DNA of 64,000 nt from DATILL01 sp035476575. GTDB lineage: Bacteria; Actinomycetota; Actinomycetes; Mycobacteriales; JACQDL01. Shown piece by piece: positions 7,597 to 20,200 of this stretch. Numbering within the stretch: position 1 is the first letter of the stretch; each line of letters starts with the position of its first letter. Position numbers and translations under genes: made by a program. Location: NCBI GenBank assembly GCA_035476575.1, contig DATILL010000065.1, positions 68,989 to 132,988 of the forward strand, read 5' to 3'. A model generated the notes under the pieces. It had not been told where the DNA came from. It was given only the letters and a program-made list of their open reading frames with translations, and ran no database searches.

Positions 7597-8891
7597 CCCG
7601 CCAGCCGGTGTGGCTGGTCACCGGGGTTCGCCCGTACGGTGAGGCGCCGGTCGACCTGGTGCTGCGCGGCGGCGTGATCGCCGAGGCCGGGCCGGGCCTG
7701 TCCGCGGCCGGCGCGACCGTCCTGGCCGCCGACGGGCTGATCGCCCTGCCCGGCCTGGTCGACCTGCACACCCACCTGCGCGAGCCCGGCCGGGAGGACG
7801 CCGAGACCGTCGAGACCGGCACCCGGGCGGCTGCCCTCGGCGGGTACACGGCCGTGTTCGCGATGGCCAACACCGAGCCGGTCGCCGACACCGCGGGCGT
7901 GGTGGAGCAGGTCTGGCGGCTCGGGCGGCAGGCCGGGCTGGCCGACGTGCAGCCGGTCGGCGCGGTCACCGTCGGGCTGGCCGGCGCGCGGCTGGCCGAG
8001 CTGGGCGCGATGGCCGACTCCGCGGCCCGGGTGCGGGTCTTCTCCGACGACGGGCACTGCGTGGCCGACCCGGCCCTGATGCGGCGGGCGCTGGAGTACG
8101 TCAAGGCGTTCGGCGGGGTGGTCGCCCAGCACGCCGAGGAGCCGCGGCTGACCGAAGGCGCCCAGCTCAACGAGGGGGTGATGTCCGCCCAGCTCGGCCT
8201 GGTCGGCTGGCCGGCCGCGGCGGAGGAGGCGATCATCGCCCGGGACGCGCTGCTGGCTGGGCACGTCGGCTCCCGGCTGCACGTCTGCCATGTGTCCACC
8301 GCCGGCTCGGTGGAGATCCTGCGCTGGGCCAAGGCAAAGGGCGTACGGGTCACCGCCGAGGTCACCCCGCACCACCTGCTGCTCACCGATGACCTGGCCG
8401 CCGGCTACGACCCGGTCTTCAAGGTCAACCCGCCGCTGCGCACCGCCGAGGACGTGGCCGCGCTGCGCGCCGGGCTGGCCGACGGCACCATCGACTGCGT
8501 CGCGACCGACCACGCCCCGCACGCACTGGAGGACAAGGAGACCGAGTGGGGCGCTGCCCGGCCGGGCATGCTTGGCCTGGAGACGGCGCTGTCGGTGCTG
8601 GTCGAGACGATGGTGGAGCCTGGCCTGCTGGGCTGGCGCGGCCTGGCGCAACGGATGAGCACGGTGCCGGCTCGGCTCGGCGGTCTCGACGGGCATGGCC
8701 ACGAGCTGGTCGAGGGGGCGGCGGCAAACCTGGTGCTGCTCGACCCGGCCGCCCGCCGGGTGGTCGACCCGGCCGGGCTGGCCAGCCGCAGCCGGAACAC
8801 GCCCTACGCTGGCCGTGAGCTGCCCGCTCGGGTGCTGGCCACGTTCCTGCGTGGCGAGCCGACGGTCCTCGACGGCAAGGCCCAGAGATGA
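7593..8891 (+). CDS. pyrC: dihydroorotase
   Basis: Class I dihydroorotase (432 residues), a zinc amidohydrolase that closes carbamoyl-aspartate to dihydroorotate. The motifs in order are GLVDLHTHLREPGREDAET (HxH metal ligands and substrate Arg), HAEE, HVSTAGSVEIL, NPPLR and CVATDHAPHALEDKE with the catalytic Asp. The start is ATG 7593 in an ATGA overlap with pyrB; a longer open frame upstream is a shadow of pyrB. The stop lies inside a 15-bp tandem repeat that fills the spacer before carA. Confidence 0.97.
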   Translation: MTRQPVWLVTGVRPYGEAPVDLVLRGGVIAEAGPGLSAAGATVLAADGLIALPGLVDLHTHLREPGREDAETVETGTRAAALGGYTAVFAMANTEPVADTAGVVEQVWRLGRQAGLADVQPVGAVTVGLAGARLAELGAMADSAARVRVFSDDGHCVADPALMRRALEYVKAFGGVVAQHAEEPRLTEGAQLNEGVMSAQLGLVGWPAAAEEAIIARDALLAGHVGSRLHVCHVSTAGSVEILRWAKAKGVRVTAEVTPHHLLLTDDLAAGYDPVFKVNPPLRTAEDVAALRAGLADGTIDCVATDHAPHALEDKETEWGAARPGMLGLETALSVLVETMVEPGLLGWRGLAQRMSTVPARLGGLDGHGHELVEGAAANLVLLDPAARRVVDPAGLASRSRNTPYAGRELPARVLATFLRGEPTVLDGKAQR

Positions 8892-8925
8892 CCGGCCCAG
8901 AGATGACCGGCCCAGAAGTGACTCG
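8881..8925 (+). repeat. 15-bp tandem repeat, three units, at the pyrC end
   Basis: CCCAGAGATGACCGG occurs exactly at 8881 and 8896 and in degenerate form at 8911. The first unit supplies the pyrC stop codon. The array separates pyrC from carA, the only clear gap in an otherwise overlapping operon. Confidence 0.8.
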
Positions 8926-8946
8926 CACGCACGTGACGGAGGCCTG

Positions 8947-10098
8947 ATGGCGCTGCTGGTGCTGGAAGACGGCCGCACCTTCCGCGGCACGGCGTACGGC
9001 GTGGTGGGCGAGACGTTCGGCGAGGCGGTCTTCGCCACCGGCATGACCGGGTACCAGGAGACGCTGACCGACCCGTCGTACCACCGGCAGGTGGTGGTGC
9101 AGACCGCGCCGCACATCGGCAACACCGGTGTCAACGACGAGGACCCGGAGTCGGCCCGGATCTGGGTGGCCGGCTACGTGGTCCGCGACCCGGCCCGCCG
9201 GGCGTCGTCCTGGCGGGCGGTCCGGTCGCTGGCGGAGGAGCTTGCCACCTACGGCGTGGTCGGCATCGCCGGCGTCGACACCCGAGCGCTGACCCGGCAC
9301 CTGCGCGAGCGCGGCGCGATGCGGGTCGGGCTGGCCAGCGATGCCGAGACGGAGTCCGACGCCGCGGCGCTGCGTGAGCGGGTGCTGGCCAGCCCGCCGA
9401 TGGAGGGTGCCGACCTGACCGGTGAGGTCACCACCGCGGCGCCGTACGTCGTGCCGGCGGTGGGGCAGCGGCGGCACCGGGTGGCCGCGCTGGACCTCGG
9501 CATCAAGGCGATGACACCGCGCCGGATGGCCGAGCGCGGCATCGAGGTGCACGTGCTGCCGGCGTCGTCCACGGTGGACGACCTGCTCGCGGTTGACCCG
9601 GACGGCGTGTTCCTGTCCAACGGCCCGGGCGACCCGGCCACCGCGGGCCGCGCGGTCGGGCTGACCCGGGCGGTGCTGGACCGGGGCATCCCGCTGTTCG
9701 GCATCTGCTTCGGCAACCAGGTGCTCGGCCGGGCGCTCGGCTTCGGCACCTACAAGCTGAGGTACGGCCACCGCGGCATCAACCAGCCGGTCCAGGACCG
9801 CGCCACCGGCCGGGTCGAGGTGACCGCGCACAACCACGGCTTCGCCGTCGACGCGCCGACCGGTGGCGGCGGTGTCGGTGGCGGCGGCGGTGTCGGCGGC
9901 GACGGCGGCCCCACCGACACGCCGTACGGCCGGGTTGAGGTCAGCCATGTCTGCCTGAACGACGGCGTGGTCGAGGGCCTGCGCTGCTTGGACCGGCCGG
10001 CGTTCTCGGTCCAGTACCATCCCGAGGCGGCGGCCGGCCCACACGACGCCGCCCACCTGTTCGACCGCTTCGCCGACCTCATGGCGGCCAGCCGATGA
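8947..10098 (+). CDS. carA: carbamoyl-phosphate synthase small (glutaminase) subunit
   Basis: CarA (383 residues) hydrolyses glutamine and feeds ammonia to CarB. The N-terminal CPSase domain (VLEDGRTFRGTAYG, FNTGMTGYQE-like FATGMTGYQETLTDPSY) and C-terminal class I amidotransferase domain are complete. The nucleophile Cys lies in FGICFGNQ, and the His/Glu pair in YHPEAAAGPHDA. Between the last two motifs is a glycine-rich insertion of about 20 residues (GGGGVGGGGGVGGDGG), probably a surface loop. ATG 8947 has GGAGG 4 bases upstream. Its stop overlaps the ATPase gene, not carB. Confidence 0.97.
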   Translation: MALLVLEDGRTFRGTAYGVVGETFGEAVFATGMTGYQETLTDPSYHRQVVVQTAPHIGNTGVNDEDPESARIWVAGYVVRDPARRASSWRAVRSLAEELATYGVVGIAGVDTRALTRHLRERGAMRVGLASDAETESDAAALRERVLASPPMEGADLTGEVTTAAPYVVPAVGQRRHRVAALDLGIKAMTPRRMAERGIEVHVLPASSTVDDLLAVDPDGVFLSNGPGDPATAGRAVGLTRAVLDRGIPLFGICFGNQVLGRALGFGTYKLRYGHRGINQPVQDRATGRVEVTAHNHGFAVDAPTGGGGVGGGGGVGGDGGPTDTPYGRVEVSHVCLNDGVVEGLRCLDRPAFSVQYHPEAAAGPHDAAHLFDRFADLMAASR

Positions 10099-11322
10099 CC
10101 ACCCAGACACCCACCCGGCTGCACCAGCTCCGCGTCCGAAACTTCCGGGTCCTGCGCGACGTCGAGCTCCGGCTGTCCCCGCTGAGCGTCTTCCTCGGGC
10201 CGAACGGCAGCGGGAAGTCCACGCTGCTCGACGTGTTCGCCCTCATCCAGGATGCGGCCAGCAGCAACCTGGAGGACGCATGGTACCGCGCCGGCCGGAT
10301 GGCGAACCTGCGAAGTCGCCAGTCCTCCGGACCGGTCGAGATCGACCTCACCTACAGCGACGAAGGCACGGCTGGCAGACCGGTCCGCTACCACCTGGCC
10401 GTTGACGAGGTCGACGGCGCACCGAGGGTCGCGCGGGAGCTCCTGCAGTGGTTCCACGACGGCACCACTCCCGAGCATGTGCTCGACTTCCGTGACGGCA
10501 AAGGCATCGCGCGGGACGACGAGACCATGTTGCCTCGGAAAGAGGCTCTCTCGGCCGGCAGTCTCGCGTTGTCGGTCTTCGGCCAGCAAGACCGCTATGG
10601 CAGCGTGCAACGCACCATGCATTCGCTGCGCGACTGGCATGTGTCGCTGTTCAGCGCGGAGCGAGCGCGGGAGACGGCGACGGCGGGACCACAGCGCCGG
10701 CTCGCTTCCGACGGCCGCAACCTGTCGAATGTGCTCCAGCACCTGGCCGAGCGGCACCCTGACGACCTCCGCGAGATCGTTGCCGCACTGCGTCGGCAGG
10801 TTCCGCGGACCGCGGGGACCGACACAGAGGTGCTGCCCGACGACCGGCTGCTCCTCCACCTCCAGGATGAGCCGTTCGACAGCCCGGTTCTCTCGCGGTT
10901 CGTCTCCGAAGGCACCGTGAAGCTGCTGGCCTACCTCATCCTCCTGCACGGCAACCCGCCGCCCGGACTGCTCGGCATCGAGGAGCCCGACAACCAGCTT
11001 CACTCCCGGCTGATCTACGGCCTCGCCGAAGAGATGCGCATCGCGGCGGGCCGCAGCCAGCTCGTCGTCACCACGCATTCGCCGTACCTGGTCGACGCGT
11101 TGCGCCCGGAAGAGCTGTGGACTCTCTACCGCGCTGACGACGGGTACGCACGTGCGGTACGGGCGGCGGACGTCCCCCGGCTCATGGCGCAGCTCAGGGC
11201 CGGGGGCTCTCTCGGCGACCTGTGGATGGCGGGCTACTTCGACGTCGGCGACCCGCTGACGCGGGGTGGGCGACCGCGGGGTCGAGTCGACGGGCTGCGT
11301 CGCCTCGTGGGTGAGGAGTCCA

Positions 11323-11330
<8 letters not shown>
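10095..11330 (+). CDS. AAA_21/OLD-like predicted ATPase inserted in the pyr operon
   Basis: A 411-residue SMC/ABC-like ATPase of the COG4637 kind. Walker A is GPNGSGKST (residues 35-43), the signature-like segment is SEGTVKLLAYL, Walker B with catalytic Glu is LLGIEEPDNQ, and the H-loop is VVTTHSPYLVDAL. The C terminus has GSLGDLWMAGYF, often seen in ATPases that pair with a DUF4276/TOPRIM-like partner, but no such partner is present and there is no TOPRIM domain. It starts in an ATGA overlap with carA and ends 8 bases inside carB, whose ribosome binding site GAGGAG it encodes. Third-position A/T appears more common than in flanking genes, which would suit later acquisition. No link with pyrimidine synthesis is known to me. 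Confidence 0.85.
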
Positions 11331-14690
<3,360 letters not shown>

Positions 14691-14691
<1 letters not shown>

Positions 14692-15746
14692 TGCTCTACC
14701 GGCGGGTGCTGCGGCCGGCACTGTTCCGGCTCGGCGGCGGGGACGCGGAGACGGCGCACGAGTGGACGCTGCGCGGGCTGGCCTGGCTGGACCGGCAGCC
14801 GACGGCGCTGGCGGCGCTGCGGCGGCGGTACGGCGGTACGGCGCCGCGCACGGTGTTCGGGGTGCGGTTCGCCAACCCCGTCGGGCTGGCCGCCGGGATG
14901 GACAAGGACGGCCGGGCGCTGCGGGCCTGGCCGGCGCTGGGCTTCGGCTTCGTCGAGGTGGGCACCGTAACGGCCTGGCCGCAGCCGGGCAACCCGCGGC
15001 CGCGGGTGTTTCGGCTGCCGGCCAGCGAGGCGGTCATCAACCGGATGGGCTTCAACAACGCCGGCGCCGCGGCGCTGGCGGACCGGCTCGCGGGGTACGG
15101 GCGGCTGCCGGTGCCGCTCGGGATCAGCCTGGGCAAGTCCAGGGTCACCCCGCTGGACCAAGCGGTGGAGGACTACCTGGGCTCACTGGCCCGGCTCTAC
15201 CCGTACGGCGACTACTTCGCGGTGAACGTCAGCTCGCCGAACACGCCCGGGCTGCGGGCGTTGCAGGGCGCCGGCCACCTCGCCGAGCTGCTGGGGGCGC
15301 TGCGCGCGCACGGGCCGAAGCCGCTGCTGGTGAAGATCGCGCCGGACCTGGCCGAGCCGGACCTGGCCGAGCTGCTCGCAGCCTGCGCGGCGCATGGCGT
15401 GGACGGCGTTATCGCGACGAACACGACCACCAGCAGGCCGGGCCGGCTGGGCCTGCTGGCGGGCGGGCCGGCGAGCGAGGCGGGCGGGCTGTCCGGCCGG
15501 CCGCTGCGGGCGCTGGCCCTGGACGTGGTGCGGTTCGTCGCCCGGGAGACGGGCGGCTCGCTGCCGATCATCGCGGTGGGCGGCATCCTCGACCCGGACG
15601 ACGCCGCCCGGATGTTCGACGCGGGCGCCAGCCTGGTCCAGCTCTACACCGGCCTGGTGTATCGCGGGCCGGGGCTGGTCCGGGCCATCAACCAGTCGGC
15701 GGCCAGCCGCCGCCCGTCCCGACGATCATCGACTTTTGGGGGTTAG
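14691..15746 (+). CDS. pyrD: dihydroorotate dehydrogenase (quinone), class 2
   Basis: Class 2 DHODH (351 residues) oxidises dihydroorotate with quinone at the membrane. The N-terminal helical extension (MLYRRVLRPALFRLGGGDAE) that marks class 2 is present. FMN and substrate motifs include NPVGLAAGMDKDG, NRMGFNNAGA, NVSSPNTPGLR with the catalytic Ser, VKIAPDL and VGGILDPDDAARM. No pyrK is found, consistent with class 2. The last residues (RRSSTFGG) are not family sequence: they are encoded by the left arm of a dispersed hairpin element, and the TAG stop lies just before its loop motif. Confidence 0.96.
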
Positions 15747-15779
15747 TTGATCTCCAATCACCCCAACAACTCGATGATC
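15724..15779. repeat. hairpin element, family member 2, spanning the pyrD/pyrF junction
   Basis: The outer arms GATCATCGA (15724) and TCGATGATC (15771) are exact complements. The inner arms pair at about 9 of 13 positions, and the loop holds AGTTGATCTCCA. The element supplies the pyrD C-terminal codons and stop TAG (15744-15746), the TTG start of pyrF (15747) in the loop, and an in-frame ATG (15774) in the right arm. Confidence 0.8.
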
Positions 15780-16625
15780 GACGGGAGCTTTGGGGCCAGT
15801 TTTGGGGCCAGGCTGCTGGGCCGGCTGGCCGAGCGCGGAGCGCTGTGCGTGGGCATCGACCCGCATCCCGGCCTGCTGCGCGACTGGGGGCTGGCCGACG
15901 ACCTTGCCGGGCTAGCGGCGTTCACCCGTACGGCGGTCGACGCGCTGGCCGACCGGGTCGCCGTGCTCAAGCCCCAGTCGGCCTTCTTCGAACGGCACGG
16001 CTCCCGCGGCATCGCCGTGCTGGAGCGGGTCATCGCCGACGCCCGGGCCGCCGGCGCGCTGGTGCTCCTCGACGCCAAGCGCGGCGACATCGGCAGCACC
16101 GTCGCGGCCTACGCCGCTGCCTACCTCGACCCGGCCAGCCCGCTGTGCGCCGACGCGGTGACCGCCAGCCCCTACCTCGGCTTCGGCTCGCTGGCGCCCA
16201 TGGTGGACGCCGCGCTGGCCGGCGGCGGCGGCGTGTTCGTGCTCGCGCTGACCTCCAACCCAGAGGGCGGCGCGGTGCAGCGGGCTGTCGGCGGCGACGG
16301 CCGGACGGTCGCCCAGTCCATGGTGGACGGTGCCGCGGCGGTGAACGCGGGCGCCGACCCGATCGGCTCGGTCGGCGTGGTGGTCGGCGCGACGGTGGGG
16401 GAGCACGGGCTCGACCTGGCCAGGCTGCACGGCCCAGTGCTGGTACCCGGGCTCGGCGCCCAGGGCGGTACGGCGGCCGACGTGGGCCGGCTGTTCGGCC
16501 CGACGGCCCGCGCCGTCGTACCCAGCATGTCGCGGGAGATCCTCCGGCATGGGCCCGACCCCGCCGCGCTGCGCGCCGCGGCCACCCGGGCCACCGACGA
16601 GCTCCGCACCGTGCTGGCCGGCTGA
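15747..16625 (+). CDS. pyrF: orotidine 5'-phosphate decarboxylase
   Basis: OMP decarboxylase (292 residues), the last step to UMP, of the actinobacterial type 2 family. Motifs are LCVGIDPHP, VLKPQSAFFE, VLLDAKRGDIGSTVAAYA with the catalytic Lys/Asp set, and AVTASPYLGFGSL. Family homology begins near residue 17 (GARLLGRLAERG). The first residues come from the right half of the hairpin element and a small duplication of TTTTGGGGCCAG. The TTG start at 15747 has GGGGG 5 bases upstream; ATG 15774 is in frame but has no good ribosome binding site. Either start lies in the hairpin, so initiation may depend on ribosomes finishing pyrD. Confidence 0.93.
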   Translation: MISNHPNNSMIDGSFGASFGARLLGRLAERGALCVGIDPHPGLLRDWGLADDLAGLAAFTRTAVDALADRVAVLKPQSAFFERHGSRGIAVLERVIADARAAGALVLLDAKRGDIGSTVAAYAAAYLDPASPLCADAVTASPYLGFGSLAPMVDAALAGGGGVFVLALTSNPEGGAVQRAVGGDGRTVAQSMVDGAAAVNAGADPIGSVGVVVGATVGEHGLDLARLHGPVLVPGLGAQGGTAADVGRLFGPTARAVVPSMSREILRHGPDPAALRAAATRATDELRTVLAG

Positions 16626-16657
16626 CGGCGGCGGGGCTAGCCAGCACAGCGGGCCGC

Positions 16658-17452
16658 TCAGGCCGCCAGGCTGACCAGCGCCGACCAGCCGAACGCCAGG
16701 ACGGTGAACGCCACCGCCATGCCGGCCGCCGCCAGCCCGGCCGCGCGCCAGCCCACCCTGGCCTGCCCGCCCGGCGCCTGCTCCGGTGGCATGACGTGCA
16801 GCACCAAGGCGATTCCGCCGCCGTACACCGGCACCGCGTAGCAGAACAGCAGCAGCGCGGTCAGCCAGTGCTGCTGCCACAGCGCCACCGGCAGCGCGAA
16901 CCGCTGCGCCGCGACGGAGCCGAGCCCGCCGAGCAGCCAGAAGACGTGCGGCGGGGTTAGCGCGTAGTGCCGCCAGGCAAACCAGACCGCGACCAGCAGG
17001 CCGAGCCACGGGCCCAGCTCACGGGCGACGGTGAGCCGCGGGTCGTCCGGCCCGAACAGCCCGAACCCGCTCCCGGCGGCCACCGCCAGGGTGACCAGCG
17101 GCACCCCGGCCACCAGGTAGGTGACCGGCGCCGGCAGCCGCGGCCAGCGCAGCGCCCGGCGCAGCGGCTCACGGCGCCGGAGCACGGCGAACCACAGCCC
17201 GGCCAGCAGCAGCGGCGAGAGCGCCAGCCGCAGGGGACCGGGCAGCCAGCCGGGCACCCGACCGACCCGCCGGTCGTCCAGCCAGAGCACCACCGTGGCC
17301 AGCACGAACGCCGTCCAGAACATCCGGTGCGCGATGAGCTGGCCCCTGGTCACCGGCCGGGTGACCCGCCCAGAGCCGTCGCCGCCGGCGATCGTCGCCA
17401 GGATGCCCGGTAACCGCGCCCCCGCCAGCCTTGGCCGCCGCCTGTCGTCCAC
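16658..17452 (-). CDS. polytopic membrane protein, function unknown
   Basis: A 264-residue hydrophobic protein. Likely membrane segments include AFVLATVVLWL, LALSPLLLAGLWFAVL, VTYLVAGVPLVTLAVA, LGLLVAVWFAW, WLTALLLFCYAVPVYGGGIALVL and AAGLAAAGMAVAFTVLAFGW. That gives about six helices, with an Arg-rich loop between the second and third (RRREPLRRALRWPRL). No enzymatic motif or known family is recognised. It reads toward pyrF and is divergent from mihF. The first residues (DDRRRPRLAGARLPG) may precede the true start. Confidence 0.7.
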   Translation of the reverse strand: MDDRRRPRLAGARLPGILATIAGGDGSGRVTRPVTRGQLIAHRMFWTAFVLATVVLWLDDRRVGRVPGWLPGPLRLALSPLLLAGLWFAVLRRREPLRRALRWPRLPAPVTYLVAGVPLVTLAVAAGSGFGLFGPDDPRLTVARELGPWLGLLVAVWFAWRHYALTPPHVFWLLGGLGSVAAQRFALPVALWQQHWLTALLLFCYAVPVYGGGIALVLHVMPPEQAPGGQARVGWRAAGLAAAGMAVAFTVLAFGWSALVSLAA

Positions 17453-17631
17453 CCGGCCAGTCTGCCCGATCAGCCTGCCCGATCAGGTCATCCAACTTTT
17501 CGCTGTGGACGTTGTGGAGACCCACTGAATCTCACGGTGCGGATGGCCGGTTCCGGGGGGTCTGGGTGGGATCGCCTCGGTGGCTGGGACCGACGGCGGT
17601 CGGGTGACGCCGTGGCGAACCGGTGGGCACG

Positions 17632-17660
17632 TTGCCGTTGCCTGGCGGACTCGCTAGGTT
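17632..17660 (+). promoter_or_regulatory. likely housekeeping promoter of mihF-gmk-rpoZ
   Basis: TTGCCG (17632) and TAGGTT (17655) are separated by an ideal 17 bases. The transcript would start near 17667, leaving a leader of about 88 bases that contains three repeats of TTCGACC. Confidence 0.5.
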
Positions 17661-17754
17661 CCCCTGCGTGTGGGGTGTTTCGGGCCCTGCCCCGGCCCGT
17701 TCGACCTCCGATCCTTCGACCCTCCGTCCCTTCGACCAAGCTGAGGTGACTCGC

Positions 17755-18087
17755 GTGGCGTTGCCGCCCCTGACGCCAGAGCAGCGAGCCGCTGCACTTG
17801 AGAAGGCCGCCGCGGCGCGAAAGGCGCGTGCCGAGCTCAAGGAGCGGCTCAAGCGGAACGGTACCTCCCTGTCGGACGTGCTCAACGCCGGCGACACCGA
17901 CGACGTGATCGGCAAGATGCGTGTCTCGGCGGTCCTCGAGGCACTGCCGGGCGTAGGCAAGGTCCGCGCCGCCAAGATCATGGAGCGGCTCGACATCTCC
18001 CCGACCCGGCGGGTGCGCGGCCTCGGCGCCAAGCAGCGCAGCGCCCTGGAGCACGAGTTCGGGGCCGGTGACCGAGCTGGCGACTGA
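17755..18087 (+). CDS. mihF: actinobacterial integration host factor (mIHF)
   Basis: A 110-residue nucleoid protein, non-homologous to enterobacterial IHF, that binds and bends DNA and supports phage and element integration. The N-terminal helix (TPEQRAAALEKAAAARKARAELKERL) and the helix-two-turn-helix core (VSAVLEALPGVGKVRAAKIMERL, followed by RRVRGLGAKQRSALEHEF) match the family. GTG at 17755 has GCTGAGG upstream and gives family length; an open frame continuing upstream is not conserved. Its last 20 bases overlap gmk. Confidence 0.95.
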   Translation: MALPPLTPEQRAAALEKAAAARKARAELKERLKRNGTSLSDVLNAGDTDDVIGKMRVSAVLEALPGVGKVRAAKIMERLDISPTRRVRGLGAKQRSALEHEFGAGDRAGD

Positions 18088-18676
18088 GGCCGGGCCCGGT
18101 CAGCGTGGACCGGGCCGGCTGACCGTCCTGTCCGGCCCGTCCGGCGTGGGCAAGGGTACGGTGATCGCTGCCGTGCGCCGCCGCCATCCCGAGGTGTGGG
18201 TGTCGGTGTCGTGCACCACGCGCACGCCCCGGCCCGGCGAGACCGAGGGTGTGCAGTACCACTTCGCCGGCCTCGACGAGTTCCACAAGATGGTCGAGCA
18301 CGGTGAGTTCCTGGAGTGGGCGCGCTATGCCGGCAACCTCTACGGCACGCCCCGCCAGCCGCTGCTGGACCGGCTGGCCAGCGGGGTGCCCGCGGTGCTG
18401 GAGATCGAGCTGCAGGGCGCCCGCCAGGTCAGGCAGGCGATGCCCGAGGCGCAGTTCGTCTTCCTCGCCCCGCCGTCCTGGACCGAGCTCGAACGCCGCC
18501 TGATCGGCCGCGGCACCGAGCCCGTCGACCTACGCTGGGCCCGGTTGGACCAGGCGAAGGTCGAGCTCTCCGCCGAGTCCGAGTTCGACGTGACGATCGT
18601 CAACGACGATGTCGGGCGGGCTGCGGACGGCTTGGTAGAGTTGATCCGTTTCCCCACCCCACATCGAGAAGGTTGA
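18068..18676 (+). CDS. gmk: guanylate kinase
   Basis: A 202-residue enzyme that phosphorylates GMP to GDP. The P-loop GPSGVGKGTV, the GMP-binding segment SVSCTTRTPRPGETEGVQYHF, EFLEWARYAGNLYGTP and the IELQGARQVR lid region are intact. It starts at GTG 18068 inside the 3' end of mihF, and rpoZ begins 5 bases after it. The order mihF-gmk-rpoZ-coaBC-metK-priA is the conserved actinobacterial arrangement, here broken only by a pseudogene zone before priA. Confidence 0.96.
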   Translation: MTELATEAGPGQRGPGRLTVLSGPSGVGKGTVIAAVRRRHPEVWVSVSCTTRTPRPGETEGVQYHFAGLDEFHKMVEHGEFLEWARYAGNLYGTPRQPLLDRLASGVPAVLEIELQGARQVRQAMPEAQFVFLAPPSWTELERRLIGRGTEPVDLRWARLDQAKVELSAESEFDVTIVNDDVGRAADGLVELIRFPTPHREG

Positions 18677-18681
18677 CCCGC

Positions 18682-18945
18682 GTGTCCGGTACCACCGCCA
18701 CACCTGAGGGAATCACCAACCCACCGATCGACGAGCTGCTGGAGAAGACCACCTCCAAGTACGGTCTCGTCATCTACGCCGCCAAGCGGGCCCGCCAGAT
18801 CAACGCCTACTACAGCCAGCTCGGCGAGGGCCTGCTGGAGTACGTCGGCCCGCTGGTGGAGACCTCGCCGCAGGAGAAGCCGCTGTCCATCGCGCTGCGC
18901 GAGATCAACGAGGGCATGCTGACCTGCGAACCGACCGAGGGCTGA
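18682..18945 (+). CDS. rpoZ: RNA polymerase omega subunit
   Basis: An 87-residue omega chain that helps assemble beta-prime. The conserved core NPPIDELLEKTTSKYGLVIY, AAKRARQINAYY and KPLSIALREINEG is complete. The GTG at 18682 is chosen because GAGAAGG lies 10 bases upstream and homology starts soon after; a TTG 9 bases earlier is possible. Confidence 0.95.
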   Translation: MSGTTATPEGITNPPIDELLEKTTSKYGLVIYAAKRARQINAYYSQLGEGLLEYVGPLVETSPQEKPLSIALREINEGMLTCEPTEG

Positions 18946-18954
18946 GAGGGGACC

Positions 18955-20175
18955 TTGCCGCGGGTTCTGCTCGGCGTCGCCGGGGGTGTCGCGGCGTACA
19001 AGTCCTGCGAGCTGCTCCGCGCGTTCACCGAGGCCGGGCACGACGTCACGGTGGTGCCCACCGAGTCGGCGTTGAGGTTCGTCGGGACGGCGACCTTCGA
19101 GGCGCTGTCCGGCCAGCCGGTGGCCACCGACGTGTGGACCGGGGTGCCGCGGGTGCGGCACGTCCGGCTCGGCCAGGCCGCGGAGCTGGTCGTGGTCGCG
19201 CCGGCCACCGCCGACCTGCTGGCCCGCGCCGCCGCCGGCCGGGCCGACGACCTGCTCACCGCCTCCCTGCTGGTGGCCCGCTGCCCGGTGCTGATGGCGC
19301 CGGCCATGCACACCGAGATGTGGGAGCACCCAGCCACCCAGGCCAACGTCGCGACGCTGCGCGGGCGCGGTGTGGTCGTGCTAGAGCCCGCGGTGGGCCG
19401 GCTGACCGGGCCGGACACCGGCCGGGGCCGGCTGCCCGAGCCGGCGGAGATCTTCGCGGTGGCCCGGCGGCTGCTGGCCCGGGGCGGTCCGGCCGGGCCC
19501 GACCTGGCCGGCCGGCACGTCCTGGTGACCGCCGGCGGCACCCGCGAGTACCTGGACCCGGTCCGGTTCCTCGGCAACGCCTCCTCGGGCAAGCAGGGCT
19601 ACGCCTTCGCGGTCACCGCCGCGGCCCGTGGCGCCCGGGTCACCCTGGTTGCGGCCAACACCGCGCTGCCCGACCCGGCTGGGGTGGACGTCGTCCGGGT
19701 GGTCACCACCGGGGAGCTGCGCGACGCCGTGCTGGCGGCCTCGCCAGCCGCCGCCGCGGTGGTGATGGCCGCGGCGCCGGCCGACTTCCGGCCCACGGCG
19801 TACTCGGCGTACAAGATCAAGAAGACCGACGACGGGGGCGCGCCGGCCATCGAGCTGACCCGCACCCCGGACATCGCCGCCGAGCTGGGCGGGCGCAAGC
19901 CGGCCGGGCAGGTGCTGGTGGCGTTCGCCGCCGAGACCCACGACGCGCTGCCCAACGCGCGGGCCAAGCTGGCCCGCAAGAAGGCCGACCTGATCGTGGT
20001 GAACGACGTCTCGGCGGGCCGCGTGTTCGGATCCGACGAGAGTTCCGCTACGGTGTTGTCCGCCGATGGCACGGTAGCTGATATTCCGCAATGTCCCAAA
20101 GAGGACCTAGCAGACCGGGTCTGGGACGAAGTGGTCAAGATTCTCGGTGACCGGCCGTCGCTACACTCGGCATAA
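18955..20175 (+). CDS. coaBC: bifunctional phosphopantothenoylcysteine decarboxylase / synthase
   Basis: CoaBC (406 residues) joins phosphopantothenate to cysteine and decarboxylates the product on the way to coenzyme A. The N-terminal flavoprotein (CoaC) half has GVAGGVAAYKSCELLR, the catalytic His in VRHVRLGQ, the PXMNxxMW-like APAMHTEMWEHPAT and the conserved Cys loop region. The C-terminal CoaB half starts VLVTAGGTREYLDPVRFLGN, with KIKK and NDVSAGRVFGSD further on. The TTG start is preceded by GAGAGGGGA. It ends shortly before metK. Confidence 0.95.
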   Translation: MPRVLLGVAGGVAAYKSCELLRAFTEAGHDVTVVPTESALRFVGTATFEALSGQPVATDVWTGVPRVRHVRLGQAAELVVVAPATADLLARAAAGRADDLLTASLLVARCPVLMAPAMHTEMWEHPATQANVATLRGRGVVVLEPAVGRLTGPDTGRGRLPEPAEIFAVARRLLARGGPAGPDLAGRHVLVTAGGTREYLDPVRFLGNASSGKQGYAFAVTAAARGARVTLVAANTALPDPAGVDVVRVVTTGELRDAVLAASPAAAAVVMAAAPADFRPTAYSAYKIKKTDDGGAPAIELTRTPDIAAELGGRKPAGQVLVAFAAETHDALPNARAKLARKKADLIVVNDVSAGRVFGSDESSATVLSADGTVADIPQCPKEDLADRVWDEVVKILGDRPSLHSA

Positions 20176-20200
20176 TGCCGCCTCACCCTTCAGGAGAGCC

